Part shown: piece after piece, positions 27,101 to 36,048 of the stretch
Layout: each line of letters starts with the position of its first letter
How positions within the stretch are numbered: position 1 is the stretch's first letter
Assembly: GCF_003015185.1 (NCBI RefSeq)
Contig: NZ_CP027860.1
Coordinates: forward strand, 62,001 to 126,000
Source of the DNA: Ahniella affigens
GTDB lineage: Bacteria > Pseudomonadota > Gammaproteobacteria > Xanthomonadales > Ahniellaceae
DNA: 64,000 nucleotides
Direction of reading: 5' to 3'
Position numbers and translations under genes: made by a program
Notes under the pieces: model-generated
Told to the model about the DNA's origin: nothing
Database searches by the model: none
The model's input: only the letters and a program-made list of their open reading frames with translations

Positions 27101-29200
27101 GTGGTATTGCAATGCCGGTCGCTCGGATTCCGGCGTCAGGTCGCGCGCTGCCTGTTGCACCCGGTCATGCAGAAAGCGGAACCGGGCGCCTGCCAGCAGT
27201 TCGGCGTCGTGCTCGAACTTGTAGTCCTCGTTCAGCGGGATCACGAAGCCAGCCTGGAGCGCGGGCCAGAGCCGGGCGTGGCAGTTCCCCGCGCTGTCGT
27301 CTTCGATCTGCATCAGATCGCGCAGCGCGAAGCGTTCGCCCAATTCGGCGGCAATCGCCAGGGCCCGCTGACTGTCCGGGCCAAGCAGCCGCAGTTTGTT
27401 CAGCATCAGCGTGACGACGTTATCGGTCATGTTGCTGGCGCTGATCTGGTCGATGTCCCAGCGCCAATTGCCGACGCTGCGGTCGTAGTGCAGCGCGCCT
27501 TCCTGGACCAGCGTACTCAGAAACTGACCAACGAAGAACGGATTGCCGTGGGTCTTCTCCATCACCAAGCGGCGCAGCGATGCGATCTGCTGCTCCGGCT
27601 GCCGGAGCGTATCGGCGAGCAATGCACTGATTTGCTCACTGCCAAGGTGGCGGAGTTTGATCCGGGTCAGCATGCCTGGGCTATTGCTGAGTCGGGACGC
27701 CATCAGGGCCAACGGATGGGCGTCGTCGACCTCTTGGTCGCGATAGCTGCCGACGATCAGCACACTGCGTGACTCGTCATCGCCAAGCAAGTGTTCGATG
27801 AGCTTCAGGGTCGAGACGTCGGCCCACTGCAGATCATCGAGGAACAACAGCAGGGGATGATTGCTGGCGGCCAGCGCCTTGACGAACTGGAGAAACGCAA
27901 TATGGAACCGCTGCTCGCTTTCCGCGGGGGGTACCATCGGCAGCGGCGGCAGGCTGCCGAGCAACAAGCTCAGGTTCGGCAGGATCTCAGCGACCGCTGC
28001 GGCCTGCGCACCCAGCGCGTCGGTCAACTGCCCGCGCCAATAGTGGCGACGTGTCTCGCCCTCAGTCGCCAATTGCTGCAGCAAGGGCTCGAATGCGCGC
28101 ACCAGGGCGGCATAGGGCTGATTGCGCCCGAATTGATCGCACTTGCCATGCAGAAAGTAGCCGCGCCGCGCGACAATGGGTCGATGCAGCGCTGCGACCA
28201 GTGCTGTCTTGCCGATGCCCGCCTCGCCGCTGATCAGGAGCAATTCAGCGTGGGCGTCGCTCACCCGCTCAAATGCCTGCAGCGCGGTCTCGGTTTCCGT
28301 CTCGCGCCCATACAGGCGTTGGGAAAGACAGAAACGTTCAGGCACATCTGCCGTGCCCAGTTCAAACGACGGCACCCGGCGTTCGCGCTTCCAGAGTTCA
28401 GCAATCCGGGTCAGGTCATGAATCAGACCAAAGCTCGACTGATACCGGTCATCAGGCACTTTCGCCAACAGTTTCTGCACCAGTTGTGACAGCGCCGATG
28501 GCAGGTTCTGATCAATGTGCTCCAGCGGCTCGGGTTGCAGCGTCAGCTGCGCATGCAACAGGCTCAACGGGTCGTCAATTTGAAACGGCCGACGACCGGC
28601 GAACAGCTCATAAAGGGTCACGCCGAGCGAATAGAAGTCGCTGCGGTAGTCGACCTGCAAATTCGTGCGACCGGTTTGTTCCGGCGACATATAGTCGAGC
28701 GTGCCACGCGGCGACTGCGGTGCTTCCCGATACGACTCCCCCTGCAATCGCGATGCCAGGCCGAAATCGCAGACCTTGATGCGCAGGCGGGCCAAATCAA
28801 CCAGCACGTTCTTTGGCGCCAGATCGCCATGGATCAGTCCATGCTTGTGAATATCACTGACCGCCTCGGCCAGTTGCAACGCAATGCTCAAGCGTTCCGC
28901 GAAATCGAGCAGCTTCCGCGAGATGACCTGCGCCAAGTCCGTGGCCGCAAAGTCTTCAAGCTCCAGCACACTCCGGCGACCAACCTGGTGCAGGGCACGG
29001 GCCTTGATGACCCAGGCCGAATCGATGGCACGCAGCATTGCGTACTCGTGTTGCCAACGCGCGCTCGTCTCCGGCGCGGGATGCTCGGCATCCAGCACTT
29101 TCAATACCACCGCTTCACCATTGCTCGTGCGGGCCGCCGCTACCACGGTTTCACCCGCAGCATGGATCACCTCGCCGACCGTAAAACCGGACAACTTCAT
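24155..29200 (-). CDS. Ser/Thr kinase-AAA ATPase-TPR-GAF-GGDEF signalling protein
   Basis: A ~1681-residue multidomain protein. Residues ~5-275: kinase with VVLKVLD lysine, HGDLAPKNVLVD catalytic loop (HGD instead of HRD), CDFGLAS and GTLDYMSPEQ. Residues ~300-560: STAND/MalT-type ATPase with SGEAGIGKT (Walker A) and LLLFLDDLQWAD (Walker B). Residues ~650-1290: helical TPR-like. Residues ~1325-1490: GAF. Residues ~1510-1681: diguanylate cyclase with MKDGLTGIANRRAF and active site RYGGEEF. The RxxD inhibitory site is absent (ACRGMVARY). Start ATG 29200 follows GAGGA; an ATG nine bp earlier overlaps that site. Convergent with the lipoxygenase, it may regulate that locus through c-di-GMP, which is inference. 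Confidence 0.93.
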   Translation of the reverse strand: MKLSGFTVGEVIHAAGETVVAAARTSNGEAVVLKVLDAEHPAPETSARWQHEYAMLRAIDSAWVIKARALHQVGRRSVLELEDFAATDLAQVISRKLLDFAERLSIALQLAEAVSDIHKHGLIHGDLAPKNVLVDLARLRIKVCDFGLASRLQGESYREAPQSPRGTLDYMSPEQTGRTNLQVDYRSDFYSLGVTLYELFAGRRPFQIDDPLSLLHAQLTLQPEPLEHIDQNLPSALSQLVQKLLAKVPDDRYQSSFGLIHDLTRIAELWKRERRVPSFELGTADVPERFCLSQRLYGRETETETALQAFERVSDAHAELLLISGEAGIGKTALVAALHRPIVARRGYFLHGKCDQFGRNQPYAALVRAFEPLLQQLATEGETRRHYWRGQLTDALGAQAAAVAEILPNLSLLLGSLPPLPMVPPAESEQRFHIAFLQFVKALAASNHPLLLFLDDLQWADVSTLKLIEHLLGDDESRSVLIVGSYRDQEVDDAHPLALMASRLSNSPGMLTRIKLRHLGSEQISALLADTLRQPEQQIASLRRLVMEKTHGNPFFVGQFLSTLVQEGALHYDRSVGNWRWDIDQISASNMTDNVVTLMLNKLRLLGPDSQRALAIAAELGERFALRDLMQIEDDSAGNCHARLWPALQAGFVIPLNEDYKFEHDAELLAGARFRFLHDRVQQAARDLTPESERPALQYHCGRRFLATCQGGEREARLFTILACLNGAMALIQDPAERAELSALNRHAGLRAKHAAALDAAVRHLRQARALLPDDAWQTDPDNTVLLYRELAEAEYLSGNFEAAEALYPEAIHAAPTVIGKVSMLLVHADQLHIQGRFPDAMPVLREALALLGRPFPETESDAGALFPSEFAATEQALAPFTHEALLSAPEMHDAERLLEMRVYFALSYATYQSGAFASFAVDACRLVQTTLTHGQSDLACIAYVTYMTAMAAMKKPYGQCHAMGRLALTIAEQRHSQYFRMPVYQYFSPFYQHWCEPLSATLPYMERGLELALTGINPLSGGFCVLLAAVNRAIMGVPLDELALDCERALKFLKKSRQPKSDAMLRVGVIQPMLALKGETRDLLSFDTDSFQIDLVFQGDYQTPSIPLAFLQTAMLRHAYLFDAPSQWTQAAAQVGMIGMCLPDSPTWVEAQFYLAMGLLRDSFAEASGKSPEARQTEAEQLLTLFRTWSADCAGNFRHKALLIAAELARVRGEERAAMDFYAQAIEAAGDAGFLVCEALANERYADFWASHQQRQLARNFIKEAYHLYRRWGASAKCAELERRWPDVSLSSYRIRNASNTSGGTYRHTSEHASYLDLQSLLKANQLLARELQLDSLLRQMLSVLLENAGAERGAIVLDDNGRLMVEVVGGLSPAKRLESSRIARPLGDPGAEANVGWLPSELIEYARLTRTTLVINSPHLDDRFARSAYLAARQPRSVLCLPVITQGRIVALVYLENNQLENAFTVKQQQTLELLSAQAAISLVNAHLVEHLEAKVEARTHELRMMTMKDGLTGIANRRAFDERLDVEWRRSLRDGTPLSLLMIDIDHFKQYNDSQGHLEGDQCIGQVARTLESVAVACRGMVARYGGEEFAMLIPETNLVAGTQVAEQSLAAVAAQALAHPRSSVGPWVTLSIGVSSLQPAEATADDQILTSPLTLIARADQALYRAKQDGRNCWRQG

Positions 29201-29517
29201 AGGGCACATCCTCGTCGCTCAGCCAAGCCCCGGAACCGAGCCTGGCGACTTCAGACGCGACTTATACCCGGGGTTGGGCTGGGCTGCCACACTTGCCTTC
29301 TGTCCGGACTGAACGTACGTGACCGGCTACTTTTGCCGAAGTGGTGGGCAATTGCCCTGGTCCCTGGCCTTCGCCAGGGCAATGGCTTGGGGGCGTGCAG
29401 ACTCCAACTGGACTGCAAGGGTCTGATCTGGTTTTTGAGTTCTGGTCGGACCAAAGGGGTGCTCATTCGCTCATCAAATTGTCGGTGACCGTGCGCCATT
29501 CTTGCGACGGTGCAGGG

Positions 29518-29565
29518 TCGCAAGTAGCCCTCTCCCCAGCCCTCTCCCACTCGCGTGGGAGAGGG
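29518..29565. repeat. Family E palindromic repeat, copy 1
   Basis: A 48-bp sequence starting TCGCAAGTAGCCC and ending in the palindrome CCCTCTCCCACTCGCGTGGG plus AGAGGG. It is identical, by eye, over all 48 bp to the copy at 44613-44660, and related to 53752-53855. Confidence 0.9.
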
Positions 29566-29815
29566 GGCGCTCGCTCCGCCGCAAACGCGGGGTGGGCCGG
29601 GGAGTGCGTTGCTTGCGACGACGTCGCCGCGTTCAATGATCCCATTTTGCCTCTTACGACACCGAGTCGTCCAAATCGACGCACCCAAGGGTTGGCTCAT
29701 ACCCTTTTTCCAACGGTGACCGGCAGAAAAAACACGAGGCATTCGCAAATGGCATAAGCAATCTCTCTGCAAACGCCTGTTACAGCCACCGTAGTCGAAC
29801 GTTCGTTCGAAAAAT

Positions 29816-29835
29816 TACTCTATTCAAACAGAGTA
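29816..29835. promoter_or_regulatory. Inverted repeat, candidate operator upstream of aceB
   Basis: TACTCT-N8-AGAGTA, a perfect 6-bp inverted repeat in the only AT-rich stretch between the kinase gene and aceB. Its position about 260 bp before the aceB start and its symmetry suit a dimeric regulator site, but the protein is not identifiable. Confidence 0.35.
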
Positions 29836-30094
29836 TTAGCCTTGATCTAAGAAAGTTAATGTGTCGCTTTGAAACATGTGCTTTGTGAACTCTAAAGAAC
29901 CGGCGTAAGGTCGGTTGGGCGGAGGTCGTGGAGGGCTTCGCAGCGGCACAAGAACAACAGAGCCGGAACCAGAATGCGGATTCCGGCCGCCCATAAGCTG
30001 GCGTCCGGGGCGTGCTCCGGACGCTGGCGGAATGCCCACGCCGGGTGGCATTGGTCCTGTCGGATCAGCGCTGCCCAGATCGACAAGGATCGCC

Positions 30095-31699
30095 ATGGTT
30101 GCCACCTCCACCGCTCCGTCCTCCATCCAGGCCGCGCTGACCATTCAAGGCGAGGCGGCCGCAGTCGCTAACGTTTTGGATGCTGCCACCACGGAGCTGT
30201 TGGTGCAGTTGCACCGCCGCTTCAATGCCCGCCGCCTGGAGCTGCTGGACGCCCGTCGCGTCCGCCAGGCGCGATTTGATGCCGGCGAGCTGCCGGATTT
30301 TCTGCCGGAAACGCGGCGCATCCGCGAGGGCGATTGGAAGGTCGCGCCGCTGCCGCCCAAGCTTCTGGATCGTCGCATCGAGATCACCGGCCCGGTCGAT
30401 GCGAAGATGATCATCAACGCGCTGAATTCCGGCGCCAATGTGTTCATGGCGGACTTCGAGGATTCCTCCAGCCCGACGTTCGCCAACGTGATCCAGGGTC
30501 AGGCCAATCTGCAGGCAGCCGTGCGTGGCGAGCTCAGCTTTACGAGTCCGGAAGGCAAGCATTACGCGCTGAAAGCGAGTGGACTCGCCACCCTGATGGT
30601 GCGCCCGCGTGGCTGGCATTTGAGCGAGAAGCATGTGCTCGTCGATGGCGAGCGCATGAGTGGCGGGATCTTCGACTTGGCGGTGTTCGCGATCCACAAC
30701 GCGAAGCGCCTAGCGAGCGAAGACCGCGGTCCGTATTTCTACTTGCCGAAGATGCAGAGCCACCTTGAAGCCCAATTGTGGGACGAGGTCATGAGCTACA
30801 TCGAGACACGCCTCGTGCTGCCGATTGGCACGATGAAGGCGACGGTGCTGATCGAGACGTTGCCGGCTGTGTTCGAAATGGACGAAATCCTGCATGCGTT
30901 GAAGTCGCGCATCGCGGGCCTGAACTGCGGTCGCTGGGACTACGTGTTCAGCTACATCAAGACGTTCCGTAAGCACCCGAATCGCTGCTTGCCTGAGCGC
31001 GGCCAAGTCACCATGACAACGCCGTTCCTGAAGCGCTACTCCGAGTTGCTGATTCAAACCTGCCATCGTCGCGGCGCACTCGCGATGGGCGGCATGGCCG
31101 CGCAGATTCCGATCAACCATGACCCAGAAGCCAACGCTGCTGCCATGGCGAAAGTGCGTGCTGACAAGCTCCGCGAAGTCACCGCGGGCCACGATGGCAC
31201 CTGGGTGGCGCACCCGGGCTTGATTCCGATCGCGCGCGAGATCTTCGACGCGCATATGCCGACCGCGAATCAGTTGCACGTCGAGAAGCCGCCAGTGGCC
31301 GCCGAGCGCGATGTGCTCATTGATCCGCCCACGGGAACGATCACACGCACCGGATTCCTGAACAACATCGACGTGTGCGTTCGCTACATCGCGGCATGGC
31401 TTGATGGTCTGGGCTGCGTGCCAATCCATTACCTGATGGAAGACGCCGCCACCGCCGAAATCTCGCGTGCGCAGCTGTGGCAATGGCTGCATGTCGGTGG
31501 CCAGACATTGGACGATGGCACGGCACTCGACTTCGCGCTGTTCGATGCCGCAATCGACACCATTGATCAGCGCATCGATCGCTCGGGCCTACCGGGCGAA
31601 CACCGGATTGATGAGGCCGCGAAGCTGTTGAAGCTTTGGACCCACGCGCCTGAGCTGATCGAGTTCCTGACCTTGCCCTGCTACGAACGCCTCGCCTGA
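30095..31699 (+). CDS. aceB: Malate synthase A
   Basis: Condenses glyoxylate with acetyl-CoA to malate, second step of the glyoxylate shunt. A 534-residue protein, the normal A-type length. MADFEDSSSPTFANVIQGQ, MVRPRGWHL, FYLPKMQSHLEAQLW, ATVLIETLPAVFEMDEIL and GLNCGRWDYVFSYIK are family hallmarks that include Mg and glyoxylate ligands; GTWVAHPGLIPIA follows. ATG 30095 is preceded by AAGGA and gives MVATSTAPS. It is followed 69 bp later by aceA. Expression is probably induced by acetate or fatty acids, but no known IclR or FadR site is recognised. Confidence 0.97.
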   Translation: MVATSTAPSSIQAALTIQGEAAAVANVLDAATTELLVQLHRRFNARRLELLDARRVRQARFDAGELPDFLPETRRIREGDWKVAPLPPKLLDRRIEITGPVDAKMIINALNSGANVFMADFEDSSSPTFANVIQGQANLQAAVRGELSFTSPEGKHYALKASGLATLMVRPRGWHLSEKHVLVDGERMSGGIFDLAVFAIHNAKRLASEDRGPYFYLPKMQSHLEAQLWDEVMSYIETRLVLPIGTMKATVLIETLPAVFEMDEILHALKSRIAGLNCGRWDYVFSYIKTFRKHPNRCLPERGQVTMTTPFLKRYSELLIQTCHRRGALAMGGMAAQIPINHDPEANAAAMAKVRADKLREVTAGHDGTWVAHPGLIPIAREIFDAHMPTANQLHVEKPPVAAERDVLIDPPTGTITRTGFLNNIDVCVRYIAAWLDGLGCVPIHYLMEDAATAEISRAQLWQWLHVGGQTLDDGTALDFALFDAAIDTIDQRIDRSGLPGEHRIDEAAKLLKLWTHAPELIEFLTLPCYERLA

Positions 31700-31768
31700 G
31701 GCTTGGCACCACCAACCCCTTTCTCCTGAGTGGGCACCACCGCTCAAAAACACCAAACGAGGTAGATC

Positions 31769-33061
31769 ATGAAGACCACGCTTCCGACCGCAGAACAGAT
31801 CAAACTGGATTGGCAGAACAACCCGCGCTGGGCCGGTATCAAGCGCGCCTACTCGGCGGAGGATGTGGTCCGCCTGCGCGGCACGGTATCGGTGGAATAC
31901 ACGCTTGCGAAGCGTGGGTCGGAGAAACTCTGGCACTACCTGCACACCGAGGCCTTCGTCAACGCACTCGGCGCGATGACCGGCAACCAGGCCATGCAAC
32001 AGGTCAAGGCCGGTCTGAAGGCCATCTACTTGTCCGGCTGGCAAGTCGCCGCCGACGCCAATACGGCCGGCTCCATGTACCCGGACCAATCGCTGTATCC
32101 GGTCGACTCGGTGCCGAACGTGGTTCGCCGCATCAACAACACGCTGCTCCGCGCCGATCAGATTCATCATGCCGAAGGCAAGAACGATATCGACTGGCTG
32201 CAGCCGATCGTGGCGGACGCTGAAGCCGGTTTCGGTGGCGTGCTGAATGCCTACGAACTGATGAAGCACATGATCGAAGCCGGTGCGTCGGGCGTGCACT
32301 TTGAGGATCAATTGGCCAGCGCGAAAAAGTGCGGTCACATGGGCGGCAAGGTGCTCGTGTCGACGCAGGAGGCCGTGCAGAAGCTCGTTGCGGCGCGTCT
32401 GGCCGCTGACATCGCAAACGTCCCGACATTGATCGTGGCCCGCACTGATGCCATGGGTGCTGGTCTGGTCACCTCCGACATCGACCCGACCGACCAGCCG
32501 TTCCTGACCGGCAAGCGCACCGTCGAAGGCTTCCATGAAACCAACATGGGCATTGAACAAGCAATCGCCCGCGGCTTGGCCTATGCGCCGTATGCCGATC
32601 TGATCTGGTGCGAAACGTCGACGCCGGACTTGGCCCAGGCCAAGCAGTTTGCGGATGCGATTCACGCGAAGTTCCCAGGCAAGCTCCTGGCCTACAACTG
32701 CTCGCCGAGCTTTAACTGGAAGAAGAATCTGGACGAAGCCACCATCGCGAAGTTCCAGAAGGAAATCGCGTCGTACGGCTACAAATTCCAGTTCATCACG
32801 CTTGCTGGCTTCCATGCGTTGAACTACTCGATGTGGAATCTGGCCAGCGGGTACAAAGATCGCCAGATGGCCGCATACGTGGAGTTGCAGGAAGCCGAAT
32901 TCGGTGCCGAAAACCGCGGCTACACGGCTGGCAAACATCAGCGCGAAGTGGGCACGGGTTACTTCGACAAGATCAACGAAGTGATCACCGGCGGTCAGAG
33001 TTCGCTCGGCGCGCTGCATGGCTCGACCGAGGAAGAGCAGTTCCATCACAAGGCAGCGTAA
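31769..33061 (+). CDS. aceA: Isocitrate lyase
   Basis: Cleaves isocitrate to glyoxylate and succinate, the entry of the glyoxylate bypass. A 430-residue protein. The active-site loop [12 protein letters not shown] holds the catalytic cysteine; WQVAADAN and [18 protein letters not shown] (Mg-binding region), [16 protein letters not shown] and YNCSPSFNW are typical. ATG 31769 follows GAGG. It is co-oriented with aceB and ends before a strong Rho-independent terminator, so aceB-aceA form one operon. The paired presence implies growth on acetate or fatty acids. Confidence 0.98.
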   Translation: MKTTLPTAEQIKLDWQNNPRWAGIKRAYSAEDVVRLRGTVSVEYTLAKRGSEKLWHYLHTEAFVNALGAMTGNQAMQQVKAGLKAIYLSGWQVAADANTAGSMYPDQSLYPVDSVPNVVRRINNTLLRADQIHHAEGKNDIDWLQPIVADAEAGFGGVLNAYELMKHMIEAGASGVHFEDQLASAKKCGHMGGKVLVSTQEAVQKLVAARLAADIANVPTLIVARTDAMGAGLVTSDIDPTDQPFLTGKRTVEGFHETNMGIEQAIARGLAYAPYADLIWCETSTPDLAQAKQFADAIHAKFPGKLLAYNCSPSFNWKKNLDEATIAKFQKEIASYGYKFQFITLAGFHALNYSMWNLASGYKDRQMAAYVELQEAEFGAENRGYTAGKHQREVGTGYFDKINEVITGGQSSLGALHGSTEEEQFHHKAA

Positions 33062-33101
33062 AGCCTGAACATGACGGCGTGGTGGACGCCGTCTTGGGTG
33101 A

Positions 33102-33138
33102 GCAAAACAGCCTGGCGCGAGCTGGGCTGTTTTGCTTT
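33102..33138 (+). terminator. Rho-independent terminator after aceA
   Basis: GCAAAACAGCC and GGCTGTTTTGC form a perfect 11-bp stem with a 12-nt loop, followed by TTT, 41 bp past the aceA stop. Confidence 0.9.
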
Positions 33139-33180
33139 AGTCGTCTGGCTGTGGGGCGATTGGGCGGGTTGATCGCAAGC

Positions 33181-33428
33181 GTGCCCTGGATCCCGGAAGC
33201 CGCTGCGCGGCCTCCAGGATGACGACTCGGTGGTTTGCCCGCTCAACACTCATTGGCTTTCGGATTTGCGGGATTTCGGCTTTGGGGCGAGCAGGGTTTG
33301 AGCCGTAAGCGGCGAACGCGGGACACTGCGGTCGTCGCGCGACTTGGTGGCATTTGAAGCCTCGAAACAGCCGACACTTATTGTCGTCATCCTGGAAGTC
33401 GCGCAGCGGCTTCCGGGATCCAGGGCAA
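33181..33428. repeat. Family B inverted repeat pair
   Basis: Arms GCCCTGGATCCCGGAAGCCG (about 33183) and its inverse near 33407-33427 (CGGCTTCCGGGATCCAGGGC) face each other about 200 bp apart, with the outer/inner tags CCAGGATGACGA and TCGTCATCCTGG. It fills the gap between aceA's terminator and bioH. Other family B arms lie at 42935-43083 and 48620-49144. Confidence 0.88.
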
Positions 33429-33526
33429 GCTCGCCAAAAGCCCCCTTTCGACCTCCTTGCCCAATTCCAGGATAATGCGCGGAGAAGGCGCCCAACTCGG
33501 GTGCCATGCCACGGAGCACTCAGCCC

Positions 33527-34294
33527 ATGCATGTCGATACCCACGGCCAAGGATCAGATCTCGTGCTCCTGCACGGCTGGGCCATGCACGGTGGCATTTT
33601 CCATAGCCTCCTGCCCAGGCTGCGGGCGCACTATCGTGTGCATGTGGTGGACCTGCCCGGGCATGGCTTGAGTCGCGGGCATGAGTCGCGCTTTGAGCTG
33701 CATGACATCGTCTATCGGCTCAAGTACCGGCTGCCGCGGGCGGTCTATGTGGGCTGGTCGCTGGGCGGTCTGATTGCGTTGTCGCTGGCGTTGGAGCATC
33801 CGGAGCACGTAGCCGGGCTCGGCATGATTGCGGCTGCGCCGAGTTTTGTCCGCCGGGCCGATGATCCGCATGGCGTCGATCTCACCGTATTCGAGCAGTT
33901 CCGTGATGATCTGGCCAGCAACTACAAGCGAACAATCGAACGGTTTCTCGCCTTGGAGGTTGTCGGCGACGAGCACGCTCAGAGCTGTCTCCGGTCTCTG
34001 AAGGCGCATATCTTCGATCGCGGTGAGCCCGACCCGCACGTGTTGCATGATGGCCTGAACATCTTGGCGCATACGGATTTGAATGCGCGCCTGTCGCGGA
34101 TCAATTGCCCCAGCATGTGGATTGCCGGTGCGCGCGACCGCCTGGTGTCTGTCGATGCCGTGGAACGCGCGGCCATGCATTGCCGCGGGCATTTTCTGCG
34201 TTTTGACCATGCGGGCCACGCACCGTTTCTGACGCATGCGGAGCGGGTGGAGCGGGCGCTGGAAGACCTGATGATTGAGGCGGAAGGCGCGTGA
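33527..34294 (+). CDS. bioH: Pimeloyl-ACP methyl ester carboxylesterase BioH
   Basis: Removes the methyl group from pimeloyl-ACP methyl ester, closing the BioC-BioH route to the biotin pimelate chain. A 255-residue alpha/beta hydrolase with LVLLHGWAMHGGIF (oxyanion hole), VGWSLGGLIAL (nucleophile serine in GWSLGG), a DRLVS acid-residue segment near 207 and the GHAPFL histidine. Start ATG 33527 aligns with other BioH N-termini; an in-frame ATG at 33506 is possible. It overlaps bioC by 4 bp, which strongly supports the assignment over a generic hydrolase. Confidence 0.93.
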   Translation: MHVDTHGQGSDLVLLHGWAMHGGIFHSLLPRLRAHYRVHVVDLPGHGLSRGHESRFELHDIVYRLKYRLPRAVYVGWSLGGLIALSLALEHPEHVAGLGMIAAAPSFVRRADDPHGVDLTVFEQFRDDLASNYKRTIERFLALEVVGDEHAQSCLRSLKAHIFDRGEPDPHVLHDGLNILAHTDLNARLSRINCPSMWIAGARDRLVSVDAVERAAMHCRGHFLRFDHAGHAPFLTHAERVERALEDLMIEAEGA

Positions 34295-35175
34295 GTCTGG
34301 ATGTCCGGCGGATTGCCGTCAGTTTTGCCGGTGCCGCCAAGCGCTATGACCAAGCGGCCCGATTGCAGCACCAGGTGGAGTCGGAGTTGCTGGAACGTGT
34401 TGCCGAGTTGCCGCTTGCGCCGAGCCTGATTCTTGATCTCGGAGCGGGGCCAGGGCGGGCTGCCGCGGCGCTCAAACAGCGCTTTTCGAAGTCCGAGGTG
34501 ATTGCGATCGACATCGCTTTGCCGATGCTTCGTGAGGCTAGAAAACGTCAGGGCTGGTTCCGGCCATTTCGCTGCGTGAATGCCGACGTCCGGCATCTGC
34601 CGATTGCCGATGGCAGCTGCGACCTGCTGTTTTCCAGTCTCTGCCTGCAATGGATCGACGACCTGCCGGCCTTGTTCGCCGAGTTCAGGCGCGTCCTGAA
34701 ACCCGGCGGCTGGCTGCTGTTTTCAAGCTTTGGTCCAGACAGCCTGCGGGAATTGCGGGCCGCCTGGGCGACCGTGGATGAACGTCCGCACGTCAATGTG
34801 TTCCTGGACATGCATGATGTCGGTGATGCACTGATCAGTCAGGGTTTCAAAGACCCAATGCTCGATGTCGAGCGCTACACCTTGCCTTACTCAAGTGCCC
34901 TTGACCTGATGCGCGAGCTCAAGGCCATTGGCGCCCACAACGTCGATCAGGATCGTGCGCGGGGCTTGACCGGCCGGCGGGCGCTTGATCGTGTGATTGC
35001 CGCATACGAGGCCTACCGGATCAGCGATGACGCAGTGGCAGCGAGCTACGAAATCATCTTTGCGCAGGCACAGGCGCCGAGCGGCGAGCAGCCGCGGCGT
35101 CAGCATGGTCAGGACATTGCTCAGGTGTCGCTCGCGACCATGCGCGAGTTGATCCGCAAGCCGGGGCAGAAATAA
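34291..35175 (+). CDS. bioC: Malonyl-ACP O-methyltransferase BioC
   Basis: Methylates malonyl-ACP with S-adenosylmethionine so that fatty acid synthesis can build the pimeloyl chain. A 294-residue class I methyltransferase: RIAVSFAGAAKRYDQAARLQ near the N-terminus is typical of BioC, LILDLGAGPGRAAAAL is the SAM-binding motif I, and LLFSSLCLQWIDDLP plus LLFSSFGPDSLRELRAAW are BioC-specific. Starts with GTG at 34291 in a GTGA overlap with the bioH stop, so translation is coupled. The remaining bio genes are not in this window. Confidence 0.95.
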   Translation: MSLDVRRIAVSFAGAAKRYDQAARLQHQVESELLERVAELPLAPSLILDLGAGPGRAAAALKQRFSKSEVIAIDIALPMLREARKRQGWFRPFRCVNADVRHLPIADGSCDLLFSSLCLQWIDDLPALFAEFRRVLKPGGWLLFSSFGPDSLRELRAAWATVDERPHVNVFLDMHDVGDALISQGFKDPMLDVERYTLPYSSALDLMRELKAIGAHNVDQDRARGLTGRRALDRVIAAYEAYRISDDAVAASYEIIFAQAQAPSGEQPRRQHGQDIAQVSLATMRELIRKPGQK

Positions 35176-35693
35176 AGATTGAAACGTGGCGGATCAGCAA
35201 CCGTTCGGAACCGTCACTCCGATGCGACCCCAACAAACTCAGGCGTTCTCCGACCAAATATTTGTCCGGCGCTGATACCGCCATTTGCGAATGTGCCATC
35301 GCCGACGTTAACGCAATGTTGAGGCCCGTCGCCCCGGCACGGCCCCGCATTTCCCGTACGGGCAGACCCCTGTGTCTGCCCGGCACCGCGCCCCGCACCC
35401 GATCCCCGAGGCGCAGATGTCTGAGTCTACCCCTGCGGGTTTGGACGCATCCCTTGAAAACCCGGCCCGGCGGCTCCAAACCTGGAAAACGCGTGAACGC
35501 GGCGTCCAGGGAGGGTGCGATCAAATCGTTCGTTCGGGCGTAGGTATTTGATTTGTATGCAACTGTTTGGTTAGTCGACGCGGTTTCGCGCGGATTGTGG
35601 GACGACGTTCCCAACCCGTGGGCAGCGCGTGGCATAATCCGCCGTTCTTTTGACCGGGTAGGCCGTCCAGCCACCCCAAACTGGAAACTATCC
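35176..35693. other. Intergenic region with palindromes upstream of yajC
   Basis: About 520 bp without a supported gene. It contains the hairpin GGGCAGAC/GTCTGCCC at 35360-35381 (6-nt loop), a motif that looks like a dispersed intergenic palindrome. The tgt and queA genes often found before yajC are absent. The promoter of the yajC-secD-secF operon should lie in the AT-richer part around 35520-35670. Confidence 0.55.
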
Positions 35694-36026
35694 ATGAGTT
35701 TTTTCATCTCCGATGCCTATGCCCAGGCGGCTGGTGCTGCGCCCGAGCAGAGCCCGATGTCGTTCATGATCATCATGCTGGTCATGTTCGGCGTGATGTA
35801 TTTCGTTGCCATTCGGCCGCAGATGAAGCGTGCCAAAGACCACAAGGCCATGGTCGAAGCCCTGGGCAAGGGTGACGAGATCGTGACCTCAGGCGGAATC
35901 GGTGGCCGCATCGTCGATATGGGCGACGCCTTCGTTACTGTCGAAATTGCGCCGAACACGCAGATCAAGGTTCAGCGCCATGCCATTGCTGCGGTGTTGC
36001 CGAAAGGCACGCTGAAGTCTTCTTAA
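35694..36026 (+). CDS. yajC: Preprotein translocase accessory subunit YajC
   Basis: A 110-residue inner-membrane protein of the SecDF-YajC complex. One helix (MSFMIIMLVMFGVMYFVAI) follows a short periplasmic start; FVAIRPQMKRAKDH and ALGKGDEIVTSGGIGGRIV are the family signature. ATG 35694 is chosen because the resulting N-terminus MSFFISDAYAQ is typical; the frame extends further upstream without support. It precedes secD by 22 bp. Confidence 0.96.
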   Translation: MSFFISDAYAQAAGAAPEQSPMSFMIIMLVMFGVMYFVAIRPQMKRAKDHKAMVEALGKGDEIVTSGGIGGRIVDMGDAFVTVEIAPNTQIKVQRHAIAAVLPKGTLKSS

Positions 36027-36048
36027 TCCCGTCCGCAGAGACGTACGT

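Larger units (their letters stand above)
29201..30094. other. Long intergenic region upstream of aceB
   Basis: About 890 bp between the divergently transcribed kinase gene and aceB. It contains a family E repeat (29518-29565), an AT-rich stretch around 29780-29870 with the palindrome CGAACGTTCG (29796-29805) and an inverted repeat at 29816-29835, and a GC-rich leader with hairpin GCGTCCGG/CCGGACGC (30001-30024). No gene is supported; the frame running from 29915 into aceB is not codon-biased like it and lacks a ribosome site. Confidence 0.6.

Noticed and set aside
31589..33049. 486-residue minus-strand frame opposite aceA
   Set aside because: Antisense of isocitrate lyase, low-complexity shadow.
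35262..35543. 93-residue plus frame between bioC and yajC
   Set aside because: Arg/Pro-rich sequence over a palindromic intergenic repeat; no start support.
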